NCBI GenBank assembly: GCA_019359245.1
Contig: JAHHHR010000016.1
Coordinates: forward strand, 62,001 to 126,000
DNA length: 64,000 nucleotides
Direction: 5' to 3'
DNA from: Nostoc desertorum CM1-VF14
Lineage (GTDB): Bacteria; Cyanobacteriota; Cyanobacteriia; Cyanobacteriales; Nostocaceae
Under the pieces are notes generated by a model. It saw nothing but the letters and a program-made list of their open reading frames with translations, was not told the DNA's origin and ran no database searches. The position numbers were made by a program, and so were the translations under genes. Positions 1 to 8,388 of the stretch are shown here, piece by piece; positions within the stretch are counted from its first letter, which is position 1; each line of letters starts with the position of its first letter.

Positions 1-543
1 AGCTGTAGCGATCGCCCAGCCATCGACCAATAATAATAGCAGTGTGAATACTAGTAAAATCAAGTACATCCACGGCTGTGCTAAAGGCCGAACATCTGTG
101 GTATCAATGCCCGTCTTTGCTTGGACAATTTGCACGAAACGGGCAAATCCAGCTACACGCATCGGTAATAAATAAGCTTTCCCATCCTGGCTAAGGAAGT
201 AATAAACTAGCCCTCCTTGACCAGTAGTGCGGGGTTTTAACTCTTTCACCTCTGACCAAGGTAAAAACCAGCCTTTACGAAAAAAGTGAGGCACCCAGGC
301 GGGGTAGGTAACCTGAATTCCCTGCTCATCTACTATTACTTGTTCAGTCAATACAGCATATAAGGCAACTAAGCCGATGCTAATGCCTATCCACAATAAT
401 TCTGGGGGTACGGGTGCAGCTGTTACCTGCGATAAGAAGGGTAATGGAACTGTGAGTGCTATGTATAGACTCAGCAGGGTTATCCGAATCAAAGGAGACA
501 GACGAAAAACAGAAGCGGAAATATTGGCTGAGGTTGCTGTCAC
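1..543 (-). CDS. Hypothetical cyanobacterial membrane protein, 3' end outside window
   Basis: An open frame reads leftward from a GTG at 543 through 181 codons with no stop before the window edge. The protein has hydrophobic segments at about residues 21-38, 49-65 and 158-173. Between the last two lies a soluble part of about 90 residues, including the stretch VDEQGIQVTYPAW, that could be a small PH-like beta domain (inference). I do not recognise a named function. The GTG is chosen because the frame upstream runs into noncoding AT-rich sequence; another upstream start is not excluded. The gene stands alone on the minus strand, about 100 bp from the convergent or adjacent repeats. Confidence 0.7.
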   Translation of the reverse strand, partial: MTATSANISASVFRLSPLIRITLLSLYIALTVPLPFLSQVTAAPVPPELLWIGISIGLVALYAVLTEQVIVDEQGIQVTYPAWVPHFFRKGWFLPWSEVKELKPRTTGQGGLVYYFLSQDGKAYLLPMRVAGFARFVQIVQAKTGIDTTDVRPLAQPWMYLILLVFTLLLLLVDGWAIATA

Positions 544-624
544 GGCTCAATTACAATGCTTTTCTTCATTGTAGGGTAGGTCTATGTCCTACTTAGCTTG
601 TCGCGCAAAAGCTATGCCACTTTA

Positions 625-647
625 ATAATTCGTAATTCGTAATTCTT
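625..647. repeat. STRR heptamer repeat (CGTAATT)
   Basis: Tandem copies of the heptamer CGTAATT lie directly against the stop codon of the DUF4079 gene. Heptamer repeats of this kind (STRR) are known from heterocystous cyanobacteria. Confidence 0.6.
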
Positions 648-1108
648 TAGGGTAAATATTTTTGCACTACAATCCAACCAGTAAGGGATACCCAGGCAAA
701 TCCTATAAATAAAATAATATTTACGCCGATGTGTAAGGGTCTAGCCCAAGGTCGTCCGGTACTAATTTGCGTCGCACTGAAAGCAGATAGTAAAACTAAT
801 CCTACTACTATCAATCCAGCAACTAAATGTGATGAGTGACCCAAGGAGCCAAAATGACCGAGAGTGCCAACAATGCCGACCGCTAGCAATAGTAGCACTA
901 AACTTACCATGCTGATGCCCATTAGATAGTGGAGCGATCGCACTCCTTGATGTCCGCCCATAAATGGGGTAGTAAAAGGAAATTGCTGCGAAGTTCTCGC
1001 CCGAAACATCCAAACGCCGGTGACTGCTAACATCAGGTATGCCAGCAGGGATAGCCCCATCGACCAGGCGGCTATTTTCCACAACCAAAGAAATGAAGGC
1101 AGATTCAT
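647..1108 (-). CDS. DUF4079 family membrane protein
   Basis: A 153-residue polytopic membrane protein of the cyanobacterial and plant DUF4079 family. About four hydrophobic helices are visible, and histidines near their ends (HQGVRSLHYLMG, HFGSLGHSSH, RPLHIGVN) give a pattern reminiscent of cytochrome b561-type haem-binding membrane proteins; haem binding is inference. The frame extends upstream to 1198, but those 30 residues are encoded by a purine-rich repeat, so the methionine beginning MNLPSFLWLW at 1108 is taken as the start. Likely located in plasma or thylakoid membrane. Function is unproven. Confidence 0.8.
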   Translation of the reverse strand: MNLPSFLWLWKIAAWSMGLSLLAYLMLAVTGVWMFRARTSQQFPFTTPFMGGHQGVRSLHYLMGISMVSLVLLLLAVGIVGTLGHFGSLGHSSHLVAGLIVVGLVLLSAFSATQISTGRPWARPLHIGVNIILFIGFAWVSLTGWIVVQKYLP

Positions 1109-1215
1109 AAGATTGATTGTAAATGAGATGGGGAAGATGAGGGAGCAGGGGAGGCAGGGAGCAAGAGAGAAGAATTTTCCCCTCTGCCTCTTTATCAATG
1201 CCCAATTCTCAATAA
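1109..1215. repeat. G-rich degenerate heptamer repeat upstream of DUF4079 gene
   Basis: Runs such as GGGAGCAGGGGAGGCAGG in units near seven bases, followed by a matching C-rich half (TTTTCCCCTCTGCCTC). This looks like an STRR with partial inverted symmetry. It sits where the promoter or leader of the DUF4079 gene would be expected. Confidence 0.5.
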
Positions 1216-1272
1216 ATAATAAACAAAAAAGGCTGCTGAATTAGCAACCCTATAAATGTATTAAATTTTTTT

Positions 1273-1668
1273 TTAATCAACCGATGCTAAACCAACAATT
1301 TGTAAGGGTTTTGTACTATCTCCGATTTTTGTATTAATTTGCTGCACCATAGCTCTGGTATTAATAAGGCCTTCTCCATCTGATGAGTCTGTATCAAGCT
1401 CATAAGGGCTGGGTTCGTCAAGCATTAGGCGATCGCATGGAATTTTATCGGATAAAATTGCACTTGCCATCATCCCTGTATGAATCTCCACTTGACCTTT
1501 TCGTGGAGCTTCAAACACTAAACGTTGTCCAGGGAAAACAACCCTTTCAAAGTACCAGTTCGGAATATTGGAGATGCGAGCTATCTGGATTTTGCTGGTG
1601 GCATTAATGTAGCAGCAGAGAATTTTTCCCGATTGCTCAGGTGGTAGAGGATCTAATATTTGAGCCAT
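1273..1668 (-). CDS. DUF1830 domain-containing protein
   Basis: A 131-residue soluble protein with the cyanobacterial DUF1830 signature near its N terminus (CCYINATSKIQIARI, then WYFERVVFPGQ and LVFEAP). No signal peptide or membrane segment is visible. The C-terminal part contains an acidic serine-rich linker (LDTDSSDGEG). The family is common in cyanobacteria and has no established role. The start is the ATG preceding AQILDPLPPEQ, with no competing methionine nearby. It lies between the DUF4079 gene and a gene-poor stretch and looks monocistronic. Confidence 0.8.
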   Translation of the reverse strand: MAQILDPLPPEQSGKILCCYINATSKIQIARISNIPNWYFERVVFPGQRLVFEAPRKGQVEIHTGMMASAILSDKIPCDRLMLDEPSPYELDTDSSDGEGLINTRAMVQQINTKIGDSTKPLQIVGLASVD

Positions 1669-2251
1669 AACTGCTGAGGAGCTTTACGCCACAATTTTAC
1701 ATTACACTAGCCAAGCCTAGCATTGCCTGATCCCCAGTTGCTGTAGCTCCGACTACCAACTGATATCTTTGTAGATTATTTATACCTAAAGATATACTCA
1801 GGTTGTGAAAATTTTGTAAATATTTTTGCTTTCTCTGCAATTTTACACTATGTGAACATTTTTAAGTTCTTAATTTACCGCAAAAAATCTTTAACTTTCT
1901 GAAGGCGGATAATTACAGGGTAGCTATGGCGAAGATCCCCTTAGCTGGAGCTAGTTCAGAAGTGTATTTTTGTTTTTTAGCGATCGCAGGATTAAAAGCC
2001 AGGGATCATCGCTTAATGAATGAACTCGATGTTATCGTAAAGCTATATGAAAAATGTCTTCATAAAGCTTCTCTTGATCTCTTGCCTTTGGTATGCAAAG
2101 CAGTTTTATTGATTCGTACATCTGTGAAAAAATTTACGCATATCAATAATCGGCTTCAATGTCAAGCAAGATTGTAAGAGATTAAAAGCAGTCAAAACAA
2201 AAACACACTTTAAAACAGGAATTTATCTCGCTTTCCCCAAAGATTGGCAAG
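1669..2251. other. Gene-poor stretch before radical SAM gene
   Basis: About 580 bp of AT-rich sequence with one weak small ORF (1926-2177, listed separately). It holds a short inverted repeat (ATATCTTT and AAAGATAT around 1769-1800) and, near the end, the motif AAACACACTTTAA at 2201-2213, which recurs upstream of the STAS gene. The promoter of the radical SAM gene is presumably here. Confidence 0.5.
1926..2177 (+). CDS. Doubtful small ORF, 83 aa
   Basis: An ATG-started frame of 83 codons with a weak GGGTAGCT upstream. The product is of mixed composition, with no motif I recognise and no clear membrane helix. It lies 75 bp before the radical SAM gene on the same strand. It could be a chance frame in the leader of that gene. 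It is kept only because the region has no other gene. Confidence 0.2.
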   Translation: MAKIPLAGASSEVYFCFLAIAGLKARDHRLMNELDVIVKLYEKCLHKASLDLLPLVCKAVLLIRTSVKKFTHINNRLQCQARL

Positions 2252-3841
2252 ATGGAAGTCAAAATACCCATGATGGAAAATCGAATTCTTTACGTTCGCC
2301 TTCCTTGTAACCCTATCTTTCCCATTGGGGTTGTTTATCTGAGCGATCACGTCCACAAACAGTTTCCTAATATCGAACAGCGTATTTTTGATTTAGGAAC
2401 AGTGCCACCTTTAGATTACAGTTCCGCCTTGGATCGTTGTATCGATGAATTTAAACCGACACTGCTAGTATTTTCTTGGCGAGATATACAAATTTATGCT
2501 CCAGTTGGTGGACGTGGTGGTAACCCACTACAAAACGCCTTTGAATTTTACTACGCTAAGAATCCTCTATTGAAACTACGCGGGGGATTAGGCGGTTTAC
2601 GGATCTTCATCGCTTACTATGTAGAGTTATGGCGCAATCAGGGCTTAATAAAACGTGGTTTAAAGCGTGCCCAAAAATATAATTCTAATGCCCGTGTAGT
2701 TGTAGGTGGTGGTGCGGTCAGTGTATTTTATGAACAGTTGGGTAAAAGCTTACCCCAAGGGACAATTATTTCTGTGGGTGAAGGGGAAACCCTGTTAGAA
2801 AAACTGTTAGGTGGTAGAGATTTTCGAGATGAACGCTGTTACATTGCGGGAGAAACTCAACCACGGGAAAGGCTAATTCACGAACAACCCACGCCACTAG
2901 AAAAAACAGCTTGTAACTACGACTATATCGAAAGCATCTGGCCGGAATTTAACTTTTACCTGCAAGAGCAAGATTTTTATATAGGTGTACAAACTAAGCG
3001 TGGTTGCCCTCACAACTGTTGTTATTGCGTCTACACTGTCGTTGAAGGTAAACAAGTCCGCATCAACCCAGCAGATGAAGTAGTGGCTGAGATGCGTCAA
3101 TTATACGATCGCGGCATTCGCAACTTCTGGTTTACCGATGCCCAATTCATCCCAGCGCGAAAATTTATCGACGATGCCATAGAACTATTGCAAAAAATCG
3201 TCGATTCTGGTATGACAGATATCCACTGGGCAGCATATATTAGAGCCGACAACTTGACACCAGAGTTGTGCGACTTGATGGCGAAAACCGGGATGAACTA
3301 CTTTGAAATTGGGATTACCAGTGGTTCTCAGGAACTCGTGCGGAAAATGCGGATGGGGTACAACCTGCGAACCGTTTTGCAAAACTGCCGCGATTTAAAA
3401 GCAGCTGGTTTTAACGATTTAGTTTCCGTCAACTACTCCTTTAACGTCATTGACGAACGTCCCGAAACTATCCGCCAAACCATCGCCTACCACCGGGAAC
3501 TAGAACGGATTTTTGGTGCTGATAAAGTCGAACCGGCTATCTTCTTTATTGGACTACAACCCCATACCCATTTAGAAGAATACGCTTTCAAAGAAGGCAT
3601 CCTTAAACCAGGATATGATCCAATGAGTTTGATGCCGTGGACAGCCAAAAAGCTCCTTTGGAATCCTGAACCTCTTGGTTCATTCTTTGGAGAAGTCTGC
3701 TTGCAAGCTTGGCAACAAAACCCTAACGATTTCGGACGCGAAGTCATGAAAATCTTAGAAGAAAAGCTAGGTTGTGCCGACTTAGAAGCAGCACTTTCTG
3801 CACCAATAGAGACAAAAGACAAACAGTTAGCAGCTGTTTGA
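2252..3841 (+). CDS. B12-binding-type radical SAM protein (cyanobacterial PSII/high-light associated family)
   Basis: A 529-residue radical SAM enzyme. Residues 10 to about 200 form a B12-binding-like Rossmann region (LPCNPIFPIGVVYLSDHV at the front, VVVGGGAVSVFYEQLG, then ISVGEGETLLEKLLGG). The [4Fe-4S] cluster motif follows as C252-PHN-C256-C-Y-C259, and the SAM barrel extends to about 480. Whether cobalamin is bound cannot be read, because the usual DxHxxG motif is not evident. From memory, databases link a cyanobacterial family like this to photosystem II high-light acclimation; I cannot verify membership, and the substrate is unknown. The start could also be one of the methionines at residues 7 and 8. 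The next gene begins 100 bp downstream. Confidence 0.8.
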   Translation: MEVKIPMMENRILYVRLPCNPIFPIGVVYLSDHVHKQFPNIEQRIFDLGTVPPLDYSSALDRCIDEFKPTLLVFSWRDIQIYAPVGGRGGNPLQNAFEFYYAKNPLLKLRGGLGGLRIFIAYYVELWRNQGLIKRGLKRAQKYNSNARVVVGGGAVSVFYEQLGKSLPQGTIISVGEGETLLEKLLGGRDFRDERCYIAGETQPRERLIHEQPTPLEKTACNYDYIESIWPEFNFYLQEQDFYIGVQTKRGCPHNCCYCVYTVVEGKQVRINPADEVVAEMRQLYDRGIRNFWFTDAQFIPARKFIDDAIELLQKIVDSGMTDIHWAAYIRADNLTPELCDLMAKTGMNYFEIGITSGSQELVRKMRMGYNLRTVLQNCRDLKAAGFNDLVSVNYSFNVIDERPETIRQTIAYHRELERIFGADKVEPAIFFIGLQPHTHLEEYAFKEGILKPGYDPMSLMPWTAKKLLWNPEPLGSFFGEVCLQAWQQNPNDFGREVMKILEEKLGCADLEAALSAPIETKDKQLAAV

Positions 3842-3941
3842 TAAAATTTGCAGAATTAGACAAGAGGAAATTTCATCTCCTTGTCTCGCGCCTACCCCTA
3901 CCCTAATCACTCTCCCTCTGCGGTTATTTTCACCCAATCCC

Positions 3942-5339
3942 ATGTTAGAAGGTTCAATCCTACAAAAGCTAGAAGCAGCCCATCGCCACACCACCAGGCC
4001 AATTCGATTTGGTGTTTACTACAAAAATACCTTAGTTGCCCTGTGTCATGCTCTTGAAGACCATATCTTAACCGACGACGGTACACCCTTAGTAATCTCA
4101 GCCTTCCAACAGGGTAAATGGTATCTACAAGAAGCCGGGCGATATGCAGATATCGCCCAGCGCAGCAGAGAAATTGTCATTATGGCTGCTGCTGAATCCG
4201 GCTTTGCTGAACATCCCACAAGCCTTTTACCCAATGTAGACTTAGTGGCATTAGATTCAGTCGATGCAGTTGCTCAGGAGTGGCACTTAATTATTTTATC
4301 GCCTAAATATACAGCAATGGTAATTTGTCAAGAATTATCAGAGGCTGATTATGGCAGCACTGGAATACCAACATCAGATTTAGAGCGCAAATTCTATGGC
4401 TTGTGGACATTTGAGCCAGAGTTAGTGCAAGAGACAGCAGAAATAGCGATCGCTCACATCAAAAAATACAACCCAGAACTGGCCCAAAAACTCACAGCCG
4501 ATAAACAACAAATTGTACCGTCAATGGACAGATCAGAAAATTTAGGTGCAGTTGTTTCCCGTGTAGTAGATTACCTTCAGACTGGGCAAGATAATTTATC
4601 CGTACCAACAGCGTCTCACCAAAAAACCCTAGATCGCAACTTGGTTTCCAACGAAATCCAAGCCTTTTTGCGAATGGCGCAACTGATGGATATGGCAGAT
4701 GTCAACAATCCAATGGCAGCTGCGGAAGTAGTAGCTCTTGCTGAAGCGATCGCCCAGCTTTTGGATCTTCCCGCATGGCAGATTAAGAGATTGCGGCTAG
4801 CGGCTCTGTTGCATCGCATAGATCCGCTACAGAAAGCAGAAAGCGTACTCAGTGACGGTATAAGCATACGTTACCAAGAAGATGCTCCCAGTTGTCCCTT
4901 AACTTGTCCCTTAGTACCGGGGGCGCAAGTATTGCGAACAATGCCACGACTACGAGCAGTCGCTCAAATTATTACTCATCAAAGCGAGTGGTGGAATGGG
5001 ACAGGGGAACCAGCAGGTTTAGCTGGAAATGAAATTCCCCTAGAGTCGAGAATTTTGGCATTATTGGCAGACTTTCAGTGGCGAGTCAATGAGCGAAAAT
5101 CGTCAAATCAAAGCCGGGAGCAAATATTTACTCAAGCTTTAGATGAGTGCAGACAGCAACAATCTACCCGCTTTGACCCTAAACTTGTAGATACCCTGGC
5201 TTTGTTAGTTATGGGTTTACAACAGGGACTTGACTTAGCCATCATGACACCCAAAGTCAGCGCTGGCATCTGGATACTTGATTCCCAATGGGATAGTCAC
5301 AGCAAGATAAGTGAGGAGATTGGTAGTTACTTTACATGA
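3942..5339 (+). CDS. DICT domain plus degenerate HD-GYP-like protein
   Basis: A 465-residue protein with an N-terminal DICT sensory domain (about residues 5-165; it contains RPIRFGVYYKNTLVALCHALED). DICT domains typically accompany diguanylate cyclases and two-component proteins. The C-terminal half (about 230-445) has the shape of an HD-GYP phosphodiesterase, but the metal-binding residues are altered: the HD pair is H291-R292, the HHE region reads THQSEWW, and the GYP signature is G-T-G-E356-P357. It is therefore probably a non-catalytic c-di-GMP-related sensor or scaffold (inference). The stop overlaps the start of the pentapeptide-repeat gene by ATGA, indicating translational coupling. 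Confidence 0.75.
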   Translation: MLEGSILQKLEAAHRHTTRPIRFGVYYKNTLVALCHALEDHILTDDGTPLVISAFQQGKWYLQEAGRYADIAQRSREIVIMAAAESGFAEHPTSLLPNVDLVALDSVDAVAQEWHLIILSPKYTAMVICQELSEADYGSTGIPTSDLERKFYGLWTFEPELVQETAEIAIAHIKKYNPELAQKLTADKQQIVPSMDRSENLGAVVSRVVDYLQTGQDNLSVPTASHQKTLDRNLVSNEIQAFLRMAQLMDMADVNNPMAAAEVVALAEAIAQLLDLPAWQIKRLRLAALLHRIDPLQKAESVLSDGISIRYQEDAPSCPLTCPLVPGAQVLRTMPRLRAVAQIITHQSEWWNGTGEPAGLAGNEIPLESRILALLADFQWRVNERKSSNQSREQIFTQALDECRQQQSTRFDPKLVDTLALLVMGLQQGLDLAIMTPKVSAGIWILDSQWDSHSKISEEIGSYFT

Positions 5340-5974
5340 ATATTGAAGCCATTAAATTAGGAAAACTCAAACAACTTCCAGGGGCGAATTTAGAAGACGA
5401 GGAACTCTCTCGACTGGATTTAAGCCGCATTAATCTTGCTGGTGCTACCCTTGTTGGCACTAATTTCGCTGCTTCCAAACTCGAAGGCGGGCATTTGGAG
5501 GGGGCGAATTTGATGGGGGCTAACCTCCAAGAAACTGACTTGCGGGCAAATTTGATGGGAGCAAACCTGATGCAAGCAGATTTAACAGGCGCTGACTTGC
5601 GGGGTAGTAACTTGCGTGGTGCTAACTTGATGGGAGCAAGACTCAGTGATGTGTCATTAGCGGGTGCTTTCTTGAGTGGTGCTAATTTGATGAATGTGAA
5701 CTTGCAAGGCGTTGATTTGCGCGGTGCTGACTTGCGCGGTGCAAACCTCACAGGGGCAAATCTCAAAGGTGCAGATTTGAGTCGCGCTGATTTGCAAGGG
5801 ACGTTGTTGAGTGAAGCAAACCTTGAAGAAGCTGACTTGCGAGGGGCGAATTTGGCAGGGGCGAATTTGACGGGAGCGAATTTACTCTGTGCAGAGTTAG
5901 AAGGTGCAAATTTGAGCGGCGTTAATTTGAATAAAGCTTGTGTGGTGGGGACAGTGGTTGAGACGCTTGGGTAA
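5336..5974 (+). CDS. Pentapeptide repeat protein
   Basis: A 212-residue protein made almost wholly of A(D/N)LXX pentapeptides from about residue 15 to the C terminus, predicting a right-handed quadrilateral beta helix. The short N-terminal cap (MNIEAIKLGKLKQLPGANL) resembles that of other Nostoc pentapeptide proteins. One repeat near residues 64-67 is a residue short (TDLR followed directly by ANLMG), which breaks the five-residue phase. There is no signal peptide, so it is probably cytoplasmic. Its ATG lies within the stop of the DICT/HD-GYP gene, so the two are expected to be made together. Its partner and function are unknown. Confidence 0.85.
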   Translation: MNIEAIKLGKLKQLPGANLEDEELSRLDLSRINLAGATLVGTNFAASKLEGGHLEGANLMGANLQETDLRANLMGANLMQADLTGADLRGSNLRGANLMGARLSDVSLAGAFLSGANLMNVNLQGVDLRGADLRGANLTGANLKGADLSRADLQGTLLSEANLEEADLRGANLAGANLTGANLLCAELEGANLSGVNLNKACVVGTVVETLG

Positions 5975-6031
5975 AGATTGCACCAAAACACTACCTATGT
6001 TGATTCTTTGTATTTTTGAGGACTACCCAGA

Positions 6032-6274
6032 ATGACACTCGTCGCTGCACAAGTCTCAATCACCGCAATCATTCCCATGTTGGCTGCGATCGCAAATCGG
6101 CAATGGGAACAGTTTAAAGAACTGGAGGCAGATTTTGTATCCCAGTATGGAGTAGAGGTATGGCAAGAGGCTTTTAATTTCCGTCTCAAGCCAGCACTGG
6201 ATAAAGATTCTGACAGATGGCTACTGATCCAGTGGTGTGGTGAAGGAATTATCTCAGTCAAAAATGTGGCGTAG
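6032..6274 (+). CDS. Small conserved hypothetical protein, 80 aa
   Basis: An 80-residue protein with a GAGGACTACCCAGA leader giving a plausible ribosome site before the ATG. It starts with a short hydrophobic stretch (SITAIIPMLAAIA) followed by an amphipathic, Trp-rich part (NRQWEQFKELEADF, VEVWQEAFNF, WLLIQWCGEG). I do not recognise a family. It follows the pentapeptide gene by 57 bp on the same strand and could belong to the same transcript. Confidence 0.5.
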   Translation: MTLVAAQVSITAIIPMLAAIANRQWEQFKELEADFVSQYGVEVWQEAFNFRLKPALDKDSDRWLLIQWCGEGIISVKNVA

Positions 6275-6307
6275 GTGCGATCGCGCAAGGTGAATTATGG
6301 CGATCGT

Positions 6308-6772
6308 TTAATTAAAGACTTTTTCTAAATGCGCTCTTAATTTATCGATACTACCCCACTGATCCATCAAGTTTTTACTAGACAACAATTTAGCTTTAGT
6401 GTCATAGCAACCCCAATCGGCTCTCATTTCCTTCTGATCAAGAGGAATACCGTTGGGATTCTTGAAATCAGCAATCCAATGAACCTTAACCCATTGGAAA
6501 ATACCCCATGTACCTGTTTCGCGTTGAGGTTTATCTTCACTTCCCTCGTTAACTAGTTCAACTATGTGCGTCAAGTATCGCTCGTTCCCAGGTGGCCTTT
6601 GAGAAAGGATGATCAGAGATCCTTTTGGTAATTTAAAGGTGTGAGTATCTACACTTGTATCTTTACTCTCTTTAAAGTTTAACCGAAAGTAAGCTCCAAT
6701 AGGATAGCCTTCATACGCCCAAGCTTCATCATCATTGACATTTTTGATATATTCCAGACGACTACAATCCAT
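6308..6772 (-). CDS. Hypothetical protein, possible EVE/PUA-like fold
   Basis: A 154-residue soluble protein. The pattern of a short beta strand, a small-molecule-type loop (LPKGSLIILSQRPPG), a strand with His (YLTHIVELVNEG) and Trp-rich segments (TGTWGIFQWVKVHWIADF) loosely recalls EVE/PUA-like nucleic-acid-binding domains; this is inference only. Base composition is slightly lower in GC than the neighbours. It faces the small ORF at 6032-6274 tail to tail with a gap of about 30 bp. The sequence does not show what it does. Confidence 0.6.
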   Translation of the reverse strand: MDCSRLEYIKNVNDDEAWAYEGYPIGAYFRLNFKESKDTSVDTHTFKLPKGSLIILSQRPPGNERYLTHIVELVNEGSEDKPQRETGTWGIFQWVKVHWIADFKNPNGIPLDQKEMRADWGCYDTKAKLLSSKNLMDQWGSIDKLRAHLEKVFN

Positions 6773-6912
6773 TATTTTTAACCGTCAATATTTGTTTGAT
6801 GTTGAATCTCTAAAAGCCTTTTGGCTACACTCTGACACTTTGCCTAAATAGAATATTAATGTAGTTTCTTTTTAGCCGATATTTGATTTTTCTACAAGTT
6901 CATTACCCATCT

Positions 6913-7737
6913 TTAATTTTTTACTGTTCGCCCTCGTATCCACAAAGCTAGTACACTCATTAACAACACCCCCATCACTCCTTGTAGGGGATTATTATTC
7001 ACACCAGTTACCCAATCAGGAACTTGACCAGAATATTTTACTAATTTACCCACATTAATAATGTAGTAACCCCAAACTAAACCACCATGCAAACCAATTG
7101 GAAAACCCAAGCGTCCTTTACGCCAACGCTTTCCCCATACTTGCGTTAACCCCAGCAGTACTAAAGCTGGAAATTGCGGCAGTGTATGAATAATTGCCTC
7201 TAAGGGTTTAATAAAGTGTAATGCAGCAAAGGCAATTGCATCTGTCCACATTGCCACAAGCGGCTTGTAATCTCGTTGTAACTCATCTAGCAACCAGCCT
7301 CGGAATAACAATTCCTCAGCAAATCCAATACCTAAGCCAACAAGTAAACCCTCTAAAATTACTTTTAGCAAAAAAACTTTCGGTTGCTGCCACACCAACC
7401 AACCCAAAATACCTTGTAACCCAAAAATTATCAGAGTATTAATTATTCCCATAGCCAAGCCACGCAGCAAATCTACGCCGTTTTGTCGCGTGAATTCTAA
7501 GCCATAATGCCGCAGAATTTGGGGCTGCTGGTAGACATATTTACCCCATAGTCTCAGGATAAAAATAAACACCGCATATAATAATACCAATGTCAATATA
7601 CTTTCTAAGTTTGAATCATCCACTAGTAAGTATATTGGTGTAGCCAATGGCAACCATAGCAGTAATAAAGCCAAAATAAAACAACCCAGCCTGATAGGGG
7701 CAGGGCGTTCAGCTAGACGGACAAAGTTTTCTTTCAT
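6913..7737 (-). CDS. CPBP family intramembrane metalloprotease
   Basis: A 274-residue polytopic membrane protein of the CPBP (CAAX protease and bacteriocin-processing) family. The glutamate motif EELLFR lies at residues 141-146. It is followed by the histidine motif of the second conserved helix (FAALHFI) and by a third polar helix near the C terminus (GLHGGLVWGYYIINVG). These residues coordinate the catalytic metal in the family. The frame begins at a GTG at 7758, but the ATG at 7737 has GGTGAC at suitable spacing and is preferred. The substrate is unknown. The gene is downstream of clpS on the same strand. Confidence 0.85.
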   Translation of the reverse strand: MKENFVRLAERPAPIRLGCFILALLLLWLPLATPIYLLVDDSNLESILTLVLLYAVFIFILRLWGKYVYQQPQILRHYGLEFTRQNGVDLLRGLAMGIINTLIIFGLQGILGWLVWQQPKVFLLKVILEGLLVGLGIGFAEELLFRGWLLDELQRDYKPLVAMWTDAIAFAALHFIKPLEAIIHTLPQFPALVLLGLTQVWGKRWRKGRLGFPIGLHGGLVWGYYIINVGKLVKYSGQVPDWVTGVNNNPLQGVMGVLLMSVLALWIRGRTVKN

Positions 7738-7774
7738 ACCAAGTAAGTCACCAATCACTAGTCAATACTTTAAA

Positions 7775-7808
7775 TTTCGAGAAATGACCAATGACAAATG
7801 ACCAATAA
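7775..7808. repeat. STRR heptamer repeat (AATGACC/AATGACA)
   Basis: Four heptamer-spaced units of the type AATGACC between the CPBP protease gene and clpS, ending at the clpS stop codon. Confidence 0.6.
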
Positions 7809-8090
7809 CTATTCGTCAGGTTCAATTGTGCTACTTAAACCGTGACTTATCAAGGTTTCGCAATAGAACTCAGCGTGTTCCAGAGCGCAAGTAATGACTA
7901 AAGCTAGCCCGTTAGTATGGGCTTCCATCATGATGCTAACAGCCTGGGGTTGGGTAAGGCTCGGTACAGTGGCTATTAGTGACTGCACAACATGCTCCAT
8001 AGAGTTGTAGTCGTCGTTATGGAGCAAAACGCGATACCGAGGCGCTAGCTTACGAGTTGTGGAAGGCTTTTGAATAGTTTCAACTGACAC
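7809..8090 (-). CDS. clpS: ATP-dependent Clp protease adaptor ClpS
   Basis: A 93-residue N-end-rule adaptor that delivers substrates to the ClpC or ClpA unfoldase. The family signature is present: YRVLLHNDDYNSMEHV for the hydrophobic-residue-binding pocket (the HNDD motif), then MMEAHTNGLALV and the C-terminal ALEHAEFY region. Length is typical. The start is GTG at 8090; an unstructured N-terminal tail of about 17 residues precedes the folded domain, as in other ClpS proteins. It is transcribed away from the gene at 8389 and lies upstream of the CPBP protease gene. Confidence 0.95.
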   Translation of the reverse strand: MSVETIQKPSTTRKLAPRYRVLLHNDDYNSMEHVVQSLIATVPSLTQPQAVSIMMEAHTNGLALVITCALEHAEFYCETLISHGLSSTIEPDE

Positions 8091-8388
8091 GGCTCTTTGC
8101 TCTTTTCTTGTTGATTCACTACTACAAAATGTCTGTGTAGCGATCGCTTAACAGTTATTCACCTATTCTATAGTATTTCTGTTCAGATACTATGCTAAAA
8201 AAACCCTTTGCTGCTAGGGATTGATCGTATTAGTTTTGCGTAGCCACTTGTGAAGTACATATCTTAAGACATGGTTGCTGTGAGAGTGCTACCTTAATGT
8301 TACAGAGGCTTCCTTTAAAAGTAGCGCATTCTCACTTTTAAAATTAAGGAAGTTGCAAAATAATCGTTGTCCCTGCCCAAACTGCATA

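Noticed and set aside
1020..1244. Plus-strand frame opposite DUF4079
   Set aside because: It is a shadow within the repeat and the coding region of the minus-strand gene, with no domain.
5332..5991. Long antisense frame opposite the pentapeptide gene
   Set aside because: It is a by-product of the regular codon pattern of the pentapeptide repeats read on the other strand (low-complexity SAPxKFAP runs).
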